NCBI GenBank assembly: GCA_911728435.2
Contig: OU452198.1
Location: 39,275,902-39,339,901 of the forward strand
Source: Apoderus coryli
Lineage: Eukaryota > Arthropoda > Insecta > Coleoptera > Attelabidae
Direction: 5' to 3'
Length of the DNA stretch: 64,000 nucleotides
Part shown: positions 33,882 to 43,746 of the stretch, piece by piece
Layout: each line of letters begins with the position of its first letter
Position numbering within the stretch: the stretch's first letter is position 1
The notes under the pieces: generated by a model
What the model was told of the DNA's origin: nothing
The model's input: the letters and a program-made list of their open reading frames with translations, nothing else
Database searches by the model: none
Position numbers and translations under genes: made by a program

Positions 33882-33935
33882 CTAGTAAATTAATAATATT
33901 TGTTTGATTAAAACGAATACATTTTGTATTGAAAA

Positions 33936-33957
33936 TTATTAAACGTCAGATTGACAA
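33936..33957 (+). repeat. Crypton right direct repeat
   Basis: Direct copy of 32736-32757, 55 bp after the recombinase stop. Confidence 0.7.
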
Positions 33958-34067
33958 TCAAATTTTTGATATCTACAAAGTAAAAAATTATCTTATCGAA
34001 TACTCCTCGGGCCTTGATAAATACTCAAAATTTTGTCATAGAGAATCCGTCAAGCGAGTTGCTCAAG

Positions 34068-34104
34068 GATAATAGCCCTCGGCCTGCGGCCTTGGGCTAT
34101 TATC
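34068..34104. repeat. GC-rich hairpin
   Basis: GATAATAGCCC and its exact inverse flank CTCGGCCTGCGGCCTT, which itself can pair partly (GGCC...GGCC). It stands out from AT-rich surroundings. Confidence 0.85.
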
Positions 34105-36010
34105 AAGCGTACTGGCGACTCAAAGACAGCTGTGAATAATCTAGAAAATTCTAATAATTATTGCAGTCTATATTATACTTTAACGTAATGAAGTTGGAAA
34201 AATACGTCTGACGTAAAATAAAAACTATTCTTGCTATATATCTTCGCGGAGAAGAAGACGCGTGAAAAATGTAGTAGTTTGGGTTCTGTGAAAATGACAA
34301 AAGAGGTATATGTTGTAAGCGTAGAGGAAAAAGTTTAATTTGGAAGGCATATAGGTAACAATTAATCAAATAGCTTAAACGTGCATCAATTCTCTTTTAG
34401 TTCGTGATCGCTGGCTTTTTCCATATATACTAGAAATTGAGGTATTATACAGGAAATTAGATAGATTGCTTTGGATGATAAAGCTGCATTTTATAAAATA
34501 TGGTTAAAATTTTGCATTTTTGCTATACATAAACTATAACTAACTGAGGGTAATTTGAGAGATCTGACATAGACAACCCCACACGCGTATCAAACAGGTC
34601 GTACGATTTTATAATAATAATAATTTCTCGGATCCTGTACCACATTAGCAAATACGAAATACTTGATTCGACACAATCAAGTAGCACAGATAATTCATCA
34701 GAAAATACTGAAAACCGAAATTGTCTCCTACTACAAATATGTGCCAAACAAAGTTGAGGAAAACGATCAGTTTAAAATGTTGTACATCTCTTCAGTTCCT
34801 AAAAGTTTTGTAAACGATTTTTTTGTATATCGCTTATAGATCTTCAGATATCTTCCGCCCACACACTAATGGGCCACCCTGTATAAAACTAATAAGAATA
34901 ACTAAGTAATAATAAGTCAATTTCTTTAAATCAAATTACTACTTCTTAAACTGATTCGAACTATTGAATAATTTTTCTTTGGTTTAATAGAGTATAACGT
35001 AAAACATTTAGGTACTTAAAAATATTAGATCACATTGGCGTTTAAAAAGAGTGTAAAAATACAATATTATCATAAATAGCTTGCTTACATAAGCGTGCGT
35101 GAATAGTGGAAAAGGGGTCAATATAAAAAAAATCCTAATCTTATTCGAGATATGGAATAATTTAAATAAAAAATAGCTACAATAAAAATAAAAAATTATT
35201 CGGAAATATAGCTTGTCACAAAGAATTTTACGAGAAAGGTAAAGGACGAGAAGATCACAGAAAGATTGCGTTTACACTTAAATATGGAGAGCTATCCGTT
35301 CCTCGAAGACAACAGTTTATTTTTTATTTTAATGTTTGTATTTGTTTGTTTACAACAAAAAGTAAATAAAATTGAGTTGATTTTGTAAGAGGACGAAAAG
35401 GGCGAATATATAAATAATTAAATATCGCAAAAAATCTGTTGAGAAAAATGCCACTAATTTCAATTTAATAGTAAAATGTGTTGAAGTCAGCAGAAATAAA
35501 TTTTATTTTTTAAATGGAAATGGAAATATATCTTTACATTGCATTCCTTTTTTTTTTTCTTTTGACATCCCCTTGTAATTTTTTACCACCCATACAAATT
35601 ACACGTTTTTTTTTTAAATTTTAATATAAAGTGCTTGTGTCCTAGTTTCAAAATGTATTAGTATCGTTTTTCATAACAGACGCAGCAAGAAATATGAAGA
35701 TAAACGAACCAACAACTACACAGAAAACGTCTTTTATATTCAATTTTATAGTAGTCCAAGGCTTGTTTGAGACCATTAAAGAGGTACTTAGAAAAACTTA
35801 TTGCAGTGTTATATAGACCACTTTTCCATGCCTATAGATGGTTTTTTTTTGCTCTTCAAGAGACTGGCAAGATTATAGTTATAAAAGCACATGTTCTTGT
35901 GAAGTACTCAAAATGTCATCTGATTAGGCGAGATATAGAACAGAGCTATATAAAGCTTGTATGGATTTATAATACCCAGAAGTAATTTACATTCGGATGA
36001 TTTTAAAAAT
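34105..36010. other. interval without a supported gene
   Basis: No coding region supported. A CACCCTGTATA string near 34873 suggests one more DNA-transposon end. A TAATAATAATAA run at 34614 may be another LINE tail. Confidence 0.35.
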
Positions 36011-36014
36011 ATAT

Positions 36015-36224
36015 TTAGAGACATTGTTGTTCACCATTTTTTGTTATTCTTATAGTTTCATCTAATATCCTCTTAAGTTCATATTCTAAAATTTCGATAT
36101 TGCCCATATCTGTATGTATTTGTCTGAGGTTGAAAATAGTATATCCGGTGATGCAAGGAAATTCTGGAACTATTTTCGGTCTAAGAGTAGAAGCTCTGGG
36201 TTGCCTGGGTTGAAGTCTCATCAT
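36015..36224 (-). CDS. unrecognised small open frame, doubtful
   Basis: The 69-codon frame begins MMRLQPRQPRASTLRPKIVP and ends with an amphipathic helix IEILEYELKRILDETIRI before a stop. The proline- and arginine-rich start and balanced composition look more protein-like than AT-rich background. A possible splice acceptor CAACCCAG lies inside its first codons, so it could be a terminal exon. I recognise no domain. It cannot belong to the same transcript as the TSP1 exon unless the stop is skipped. Confidence 0.25.
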   Translation of the reverse strand: MMRLQPRQPRASTLRPKIVPEFPCITGYTIFNLRQIHTDMGNIEILEYELKRILDETIRITKNGEQQCL

Positions 36225-36312
36225 AATAAATTATGTGATAACTCGCAGGAAATTGTAAATGAGTTTGGGCGATTTTTCGTCATCTAAGCCTGGTGAAGAT
36301 ATGGGTTTCGAG

Positions 36313-36335
36313 CCAGTGGCGGCTTGTGCCAGTTT
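36313..36335 (+). repeat. hAT-like terminal sequence
   Basis: CAGTGGCGGCTTGTG and the later GGTGAAGC resemble hAT transposon left ends. A second example with the same orientation is at 38584-38612. Confidence 0.45.
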
Positions 36336-36339
36336 AATG

Positions 36340-37020
36340 TGGTGAAGCATAACATAAAATAAAGTCATATACTTAATAGGTAGCTAAAATTAATAGAGAT
36401 ATCCCTACTTCGTCAACTGCATAAAATATAGGTGATGTTTATAAGTAGGTACCTCACCTAAGTATTGTTTTCTTTAAAAAGTGTAATTAGTATCTAGAAT
36501 ATATTTAGCTACTTCATAATAATACTAAATAAAACACATTTTATGAAACTGTCAATCAAATTACTTTTATGCTACCTGTTAGCAAATCATAATACGTCTC
36601 ATACCAGATATTATTAAAAGCTCTGCTTTTATGCATCTGCCTTTATTTACATTTATCAAACATTTATTTAAATCTGGAACAGGTGTGTCTGTATATTTTT
36701 AACAAGATTTTTCTGTTCTTAAAAGGAGTGTTGATTAAAAAGCTTAACTTTAGTTAAAATTAAAAAATAAACATCATTATTCATAATAACTTCGCTTACC
36801 TGATGTCAGCGTAAATATAATTTACGCTGCTGATGTGTAGTATTTCCACTTGTTTCTTCCATATATTATAATATATTATTTTTTTTCTTATTTATTATTC
36901 TTGAACCTTGATCTTCAAGTTCTTTTATTTTTCTTTTATTGGGATGAGGTTCACAATTTTACACAACATAATTTTTTTTTTTAAACTATTACTTTAATGA
37001 TTTCATGTCATCTTTTCTTT
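36340..37020. other. interval without a supported gene
   Basis: No gene seen. Confidence 0.35.
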
Positions 37021-37200
37021 TCAACGTTTCGACTAGACTCAGCTAGTCTTTTTCAAGAAATTCTTTTTTTTTTAAGTACACGTCCTTGTTCTACAATCTG
37101 AAAAAAAATTTATTGTCAGATTGTAGCACAAGGTCGTGTATACGTACTTAAAAAAAAAAGAATTTCTTGAAAAAGACTAGCTGAGTCTAGTCGAAAAGTT
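37021..37200. repeat. 180-bp fold-back with hammerhead-like arms
   Basis: Arms 37021-37101 and 37115-37200 are nearly perfect inverses around a 13-15 bp loop (AAAAAAAATTTAT). Each arm contains GACTAG-CTGAGT-CTAGTC followed by GAAA, the same hairpin-GAAA layout as the dispersed motif at 42092-42126. Between the motif and the loop are poly(A/T) and GTACGT blocks. Confidence 0.85.
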
Positions 37201-38580
37201 AGTCCTTAGAATTCGAAATGCTTTTGCATCCATTATTCCCAACTGCTCCAACGAGCTAAAAATTCATTTATTTTAAGACTGCAGAAGTGCCGCGAAGAAG
37301 GTGGTCGACCTTTGCTAAAATAGAAATCTTTTTATTGGCACTATATCACGTGGACTTACATGATAAGACGTTGACGCTTCAATTCGTGTGGATTCCCGAG
37401 TAGCGGGAAGACTCTTCTTGTGGCTTTGTACATAAAAAAACATGGGACCCACATAAGGAGTGGAAAATAAGGGGACCGCTTTAGCCTCATCGAGGGGGCC
37501 CGACTTAGGCATGAATTACTTACCGGTCAAACTACTGCTACAATAAAACCAACACGAATGCACAAAAAAGTTTCCCACAACGGCAAGAATTCGTTTGAAC
37601 TGTCGATTGTCAACTGTGAAATATTAAAATCGACGATGCAGACATCTGTCAGGGCGTATCCAAAACTATCACATGCATGATATTTTGTGTGTATCTATAG
37701 GGATCTACATATGAAAATAAACTAGAGGGCCCGCTTAAAGATAGGGGCTCGACTTTGGTGACTTTCCTCTAATATTATTACACTTCAGAGAGTTTCGTGT
37801 TTGTCTTGTTTGTTTTCTTAATTATCATCACAACTGGAAATGCTGGAAAACTTCATGTCTTACTTGATTTAAACAGCAGGGCACAGTCTACAGTAGACTT
37901 ACCCGTGTGGAAAACATAATTAACTTTTAACATAAACAATAATTGTATATACCTCAGCGCACCTTTTCGCGAAATTTTCATTATTATGCAACTAAAATAT
38001 TGCAATACAATGAAGAAAAGTTGTCGGTAACATGAAATAATTATTTCTATAGATATCTGTCTCTGGAAAAATTCGAAATTGAAATTGGATGCATAATATA
38101 AAATTTTCTCTCTTTCAATATCTCTCCTTTTACGACAGTAGACTTTTTCCAGTAATGCTCTATGCTCTAACCTTTTTCTTTATTCCAAAATAATATTTAA
38201 AAAATAAATTTTTGTCCGTACACATGACAGAAGAGATCGCAGAGCTGACAAAAATGGGCTTTACTTTTACATGGGATTTTGTTAAAATATTCAGAGGCTC
38301 AATCATCATGAATCAACAGATACTGAAAAATTCGTTTCGCTCTTTTTGTGGGCTAAGCATTGACCTGCTTTTGAACACAGCAAGGTATATGCAGATATAG
38401 GTACACAAGCAAGTCGACAAATCCAGTGGCTGGTCTCGTACTCTTTAATTCGCTCTATTTTACAGTCTTTATGACATCGCGGACAGCTTTGAGTTCAGTT
38501 TTGATCACAGAACTAGTGATGTTTAAAAAAAGGGCCATGTAGCTCGTTAGTGCAGCGTTTTCTTCCTTGCTCTGGCTTGC
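37201..38580. other. interval without a supported gene
   Basis: A 65-codon minus-strand frame at 37315-37512 lies in a less AT-rich stretch, beside a GTAAGT on the minus strand, but I see no domain. GAGGGGGCCCGACT near 37492 recurs in altered form near 37727-37753. Nothing else supported. Confidence 0.3.
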
Positions 38581-38583
38581 TGG

Positions 38584-38893
38584 CAGTGGCGGCTATTCAG
38601 GTGTAGTAGGTGAAGTGCCACTTCACCAAAAATAAACAATAAAAACATAATATATACAAATACTTTTCAATTTATAGTCTTTATTTTTAAAGAGACAAAA
38701 TGTATTTTAAAATTTATGAACATGAACCGCTCGCGCAGCAGTTTTCTTCCATTAACAAAGCATACTACCGCATTCATCGAAAATAAACCACTAGCGCGAG
38801 AGGCGCTCCAGCCTCCAAATTCGAGTGTATTGCAAGCGAAGGACGAGCGGAACAATAGCCCGAGTCGCGTGCTGGCTGCTTATGTTTACGTTA
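38584..38893 (+). repeat. hAT-like element left part, interrupted
   Basis: CAGTGGCGGCTATTCAGG at its left edge resembles a hAT terminus. The following GC-richer segment (CGCGCAGCAG, GCGCGAGAGGCGCTCC) is cut at 38893 by the long-TIR transposon and a similar GC-rich stretch resumes at 41472. The right terminus was not found. Confidence 0.4.
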
Positions 38894-38895
38894 TA

Positions 38896-41469
38896 CCGGG
38901 TATTCCATTAAGGGTGGACAGGTAGCATATCTCAGGAAATAATAGTCGTAGGACAATGGGGAAAAAACATTTTTTTGGGGAAATTGACTATGGGAAATTG
39001 CTGGAAATAGTTTATTAGTTCCTAACTATACCGCGAGACGGCATAATAGATACAGTAATGCGAAACATGCATTTTTATTGAAAATTTCGCAATATAAGTT
39101 AGAAAAACAATACTACTACAGTAATGCCACTGAGATTCGACATCTTTTTGGTGTATCACTTTTTATTGTGCGGCTTGAAATAAAGGCAGCAGGGAAAGAC
39201 GAAATTTTAGCTATGATAATGTCTATAACTTTGGTTTGGCTAATCCGAATTTATCAATTTAATTTTTGTTTAAAAACTGAAATCTTGCTGATGAAAAAAA
39301 AAATATTTCAAATCATAATTGTTTTTTGGGGCACCGCTAGATGGTGATATTTGCAACGCCTAAGGTTTTGTTGATTTTTCTTTAAAAACTTAAATGGAAT
39401 GATACAAATATTTTATCAAAAATGAAAAGTAAATTGAATTTTCAACAAAAAAGTCCAAAACTGCACATCAAAATCTTTAATCGTTTCAGAGTTATGACCA
39501 AAAGAATGTTGTTCACCAAAATTCGTTGAAAAATCATGTATCTTTAATTTTCCGTGATCAAGAATGCCATGGGTAATAAACAAATAACAATGGATAACCA
39601 ATGAAAATAACAAAAATTAACAATAACATTAATAATAACAACACAAAAACAACAACATTATAACTACCAACAGAACTTTTATAAATGTTCAAAATGACCC
39701 CCATTTTGCAAAATGCAGCTACTTATCATTTTTAACGTACTAGCAACCGCCGCAGCAGCTCATAGAAGCGACGCCACTGCATTCTGAATTCGCTCAATCA
39801 TGTTCTCTCGAGTGGTTGGTCGTGTTTGGTAAACCATGTTTTTTATCCTTCCCCACAAGTAAAAATCTAACACTGTCAAGTCTAGGTGGCCACAAAAATA
39901 CGCTACCCCTTCCAATCCAGCGATTTGCATAAACAAAATTTAAAAAATTGCGCACCTGTTCAAAAAAATGCGCTGGGCATCCATCGTGTTGATACCACAT
40001 GGACATCCGTACATTGAGTGGAACGTCTTCTAAAAGAATTTGCAAATTAGTTCTTAAAAAATTGATATACAATTCTCCATTCAGATGGCCATCAATTGTA
40101 AATGGTCCAATAATTCTGCCTACAATTCCACACCACACGTTTACACTCCATCTACTTTGATCGTCAACTTCCGGCATCCAATGAGGATTTGTTTGTGACC
40201 AATAATGCGTATTGTGTAAATTATCACTACCACAACTAGAAAAACTGGCTTCATCAGTCCATAAAATCTGTGAGAGAAATTGCGGGTTTTCCATGCACAT
40301 ATCTCTCAGCCAATAACAAAAGTCTAAGCGCTTGTCAAAATCGGCATCTGAAAGTGCCTGATGTAAAACCATACTGTAAGGCTGCAGTTTAAATGATTTT
40401 AAAATCAGGAACGCTGAAGTGCGATTTATTTCTAAGTCTGAAGAAATGTCACTGTCGCTTACATGAGGATTCGCTTCCACATACGCAAGAACGTTTATAG
40501 TATTATCTTCACTGCTAACTGAACGTCTTCTGAGCGGGACTGGATCAACTCTTACCCTTCCCGATTCTTGTAAACGGACTGCTAACCGACGGAACACTTT
40601 TCTGCTATGGTGTCTTCGGTCAGGCGTTTATTTATTTGTCTCCATTCATGGAAACTTGCCACTTGTTTCATGGGTATCTAGATCTACCTCTTTTAACCAA
40701 TTTTATGAAAGCTCTGCATTTTGGTAATTTTAATTGATTTTCATTATTTTTATTTCTTAATAGTTTAATAAAGTATAAACCTATTTCTTTACTTCCCATG
40801 ACATTCTTGATCACGGAAAATTAATGATACATGATTTTTCAACGAATTTTGGTGAACAACATTCTTTTGGTCATAACTCTGAAACGAATAAAGATTTTGA
40901 TGTGCAGTTTTGGACTTTTTTGTTGAAAATTCAATTTACTTTTCATTTTTGATAAAATATTTGTATCATTCCATTTAAGTTTTTAAAGAAAAATCAAAAA
41001 AACCTTAGGCGTTGCAAATAGCGCCATCTAGCGTAGCCCCAAAAAACAATTATGATTTGAAATATTTTTTTTTCTTCATCAGCAAGGCTTCAGTTCTTAA
41101 ATAAAAATTAGATTGATAAATTCAGTTATGCCAAACCAAAGTTAAAAACATTATCATAGGTAAAGTTTTGTCCTTCCCTGCTGCCTTTATTTCAAGCCGC
41201 ACAATAAAAAGTGCACCAAAAAGATGCTGAATCTTAGTAGCATTACTATGGTAGTATTGTTTTTCTAACTTATATTGCGAAATTGTCAATAAAAATGCAT
41301 TTTTCGCATTACTGTATCTATTACGCCCCCTAGCGGTATAGTTAGGAACTAAAAAACTATTTCCAGCGATTTCCCATGGTCAATTTCCCCAAAAGATTTT
41401 TTTCCTTATTTTCCTGCGACTATTATTTCCTGAGATATGCTAGCTGTCCACCCTTAATGGACTACCCGG
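38896..41469. mobile_element. DNA transposon with ~675-bp TIRs and TA duplication
   Basis: The left end CCGGGTATTCCATTAAGGGT and right end are inverse, flanked by TA at 38894-38895 and 41470-41471. Inverse similarity continues inward almost without a break to about 39572 on the left and 40795 on the right, through features such as AGTTCCTAACTATACCG, TTTTTGGTG...CACTTTTTATTG and TGATCAAGAATG. The arms differ by scattered substitutions. Between them lies one minus-strand transposase. TA duplication and the DDE type place it in the Tc1/mariner superfamily, in which most elements have far shorter TIRs. Confidence 0.92.
39760..40620 (-). pseudogene. DDE transposase of the long-TIR element
   Basis: An open frame from 40597 down to 39794 encodes most of the protein. 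RRLAVRLQESGR continues from a frame without its own ATG upstream (PDRRHHSRKVF). NPHVSDSDISSDLEINRTSA is the helix-turn-helix. WTDEASF (first Asp), WSVNVWCGIVGRIIGPF, WYQHDGCPAHF (second Asp), RWIGRGS and WPPR follow. A one-base shift near 39885 moves the end LTVLDFYLWG (third Asp) and RPTTRENMIERIQNAV into another frame. The second and third Asp are about 40 residues apart. The missing start and the single shift make this copy inactive but recent. Confidence 0.9.
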
Positions 41470-41882
41470 TATATCTCGGTTGCCATGACGACGGGTTATG
41501 CGACTCGCGGCAGCTTTTAGAGAGTGAAGTGCATTGCATGTGCGCGTGGATCACAAAACATGCCCCTTTAGAAGATTAAGTCAAATGGTGGAGAGTTGAC
41601 TACTGTTTTTAACTATGCGAACAGTCGCAAGGGGCGCTGCAAAAAAAAAGTGAAATGTGAAGAAAACCTACTACGTTTAGCTTGGTGTCTTAATATAATG
41701 TCCAATCTTTATAACCTATATTCTGAACTTTCAAAAAATGGGTACCTAACACATGCGGAAATTGTCTATTCCGCACTTGACGAATGACAACTATTTTCAC
41801 GTGCGGAAAAGTACTACTTTCCACACTTGTTAGGTAAACAACTATACTTGATGAATTTAAATTAATTTAATGATAAATAAAA

Positions 41883-42190
41883 TTCGTCTGCTCCACAAAC
41901 AATTCTTTATTTATTTATAATATGTCGTCAGCGACCAGACATGTTTCGAGAGACACAGCACTTGTCATTTATATGAGGAAAATACTATTATATTATACGA
42001 GTGTATATTTAAGTTTTTATAAAAAAATATTTTTTCACAAATGATCCAAACAAATTTAATTATGTATTAAATTCCCCCATTTTAATGACCACTGATGATG
42101 AGAGCTGTGTCTCTCGAAACATGTCTGGTCGGTGACGAAATATTATAAATAAATAAAGAATTGTTTCTGGAGCAGACGAATTTTATTTAT
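41883..42190. repeat. inverted repeat with ~85-bp arms, hammerhead-like cores on both
   Basis: The left arm (about 41883-41967) and right arm (about 42103-42190) are inverse with four mismatches or so and about 135 bp between. Each carries CTCTCGAAACATGTCTGGTC; the right arm has CTGATGA before its hairpin. The outer part contains TATTTATTTATAATAT and a CTGCTCC block. A fold-back of two copies of one element, or a Penelope-type inverted pair, would give this. Confidence 0.85.
42092..42126 (+). other. hammerhead-like motif, best example
   Basis: CTGATGA (42092-42098), T, GAGAG, loop CTGTGT, CTCTC, GAAAC (42116-42120), ATGTCTG. Order and core bases agree with hammerhead ribozymes (CUGANGA, stem II, GAAA). 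There is one extra base before stem II, and stems I and III were not established. Confidence 0.5.
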
Positions 42191-42194
42191 CATT

Positions 42195-43060
42195 ACATGA
42201 TAGACTCCACGTATAATGAAATATTTCTATAACATTTAAATTAATTGCTTAGATGATTTCATATTATTGCATTAATTTTGTCCAGGAGTATAAGAGCCAA
42301 CTATAAATGAGTTTATGTTACTGAAAAATGTCAAAAACCTTATCTTTTACAAACTAAAAGAAATATTCATGAAAAGAAGTAGGTATATTTGACAAAAGTT
42401 CACTAAATATTCCTTTCACAAAATCTCTTAGTACCTCATAAAATCATTGTAAAGCAACAATAAAAAAAAAAGACCAACGCTGGTTTTTGTTCCCTTTTTT
42501 TACTCATTGAATTTTCTTTTTGATGAAAATTCATCGTCTAACATTATTGTTCGTTGAGTTTGCTGTTTGCCTCGCCCTTTTTATCTACTCTTGTTGTATT
42601 CCGAAAGTTTTCCCTCTGTAGTCCACGTAGAACAATGTTCCCGAAACTTTACTGTTTCCTTTTCAGATTATCGAGTGTGCCAATAGAAAGACAATAATAG
42701 TAGTGAGTTGTATAAGAAAAAAAAATAACAGGCGACGAACTCGAAATTGGTCACAAATTTACACAGAAACTGAGACTTATTTCGTTTTGTTTCAATTCTT
42801 GATTAGCTGGGATATAACAGATGGAAGGCTTTTGTTTTATTTTCATTGAGTATTGAGTTGTAAGATTGTAAGTTTTAGATGTACCATATTTTTCAAAAAA
42901 AAAAAAAAACAGCCAATGTCTTCTGCTAGAATGTACCTTTCCTTCACAAAATAAACCATTTCTCTTTATGGGGGCCTCGATAACGGAGATATACCAAGGT
43001 CATACACGATTCGGTCTGTTGGTTTAAGTGAAGAAGCCAATTTAAGAGGCGCGTTACCTA
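42195..43060. other. interval without a supported gene
   Basis: No gene seen; AT-rich with a run of 13 A near 42894. Confidence 0.35.
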
Positions 43061-43064
43061 TATG

Positions 43065-43126
43065 CGTTGATTGAAATATTTAATTAAATATAAATAAATA
43101 AATTAAATTAAATATTTCAATCAACG
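43065..43126. repeat. perfect 21-bp hairpin
   Basis: CGTTGATTGAAATATTTAATT and its exact inverse lie 20 bp apart (AAATATAAATAAATAAATTA type spacer). Confidence 0.9.
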
Positions 43127-43746
43127 CTATATGTAATGATTTCGAATCGAACGGTCGTCGGCGTGCATTTCGCCGTTCACTTCACGTGCTGTTCACTCGT
43201 GATCATAGTTCGGTATTGTCGAGTGCAAAACGTTGCCAAATCTCTTGACAAATCACAGAAACGAATGTTTTGAAAATCGTAGACTGGATCACTTTAATTT
43301 CATTAACGTTGTTTATATTTTAACTATATATATTTTCTGTTATTTATTTAGTTTCAATTCAAATTTCAATATTGTATAGTTTATTTTTTAAATAGGCACG
43401 ATGTTCAATGAAGTAATGGAATATTGTATAAGTATCTTCTTTGCAGGGTTTGTACTTCCTGTAATTAATTAAAGTAATAAGCTAAATAGTTTGCAGAAAT
43501 CAGTGTTTGGAAATATTTTTTTGGATTTTTCTCTTTTAAGACTTTTTGCGAGCTATTTTTTGACATTTTAATTTTCCTAAAAGGTTTATTAGGGCATAAT
43601 ATTTATTTTGTAACAGAAATTAGCCTTTACATAGTGACGAAAACTGAGTTATTCGAAATAATGAAAGACGCATGTAACAAATTTGCGACATTCGCTGTTT
43701 TTAATTACGTCGAAACTGTAACAGAAAAACCAGTGTTTCCTGTATA

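Noticed and set aside
39078..39347. 89-codon frame in the left arm of the long-TIR transposon
   Set aside because: The matching right arm does not keep this frame open, so it is not coding.
41896..42190. Interpreting the inverted repeat as a standard MITE
   Set aside because: The arms carry hammerhead-like cores and no TA or longer target duplication was seen at its ends, so a MITE label is not supported.
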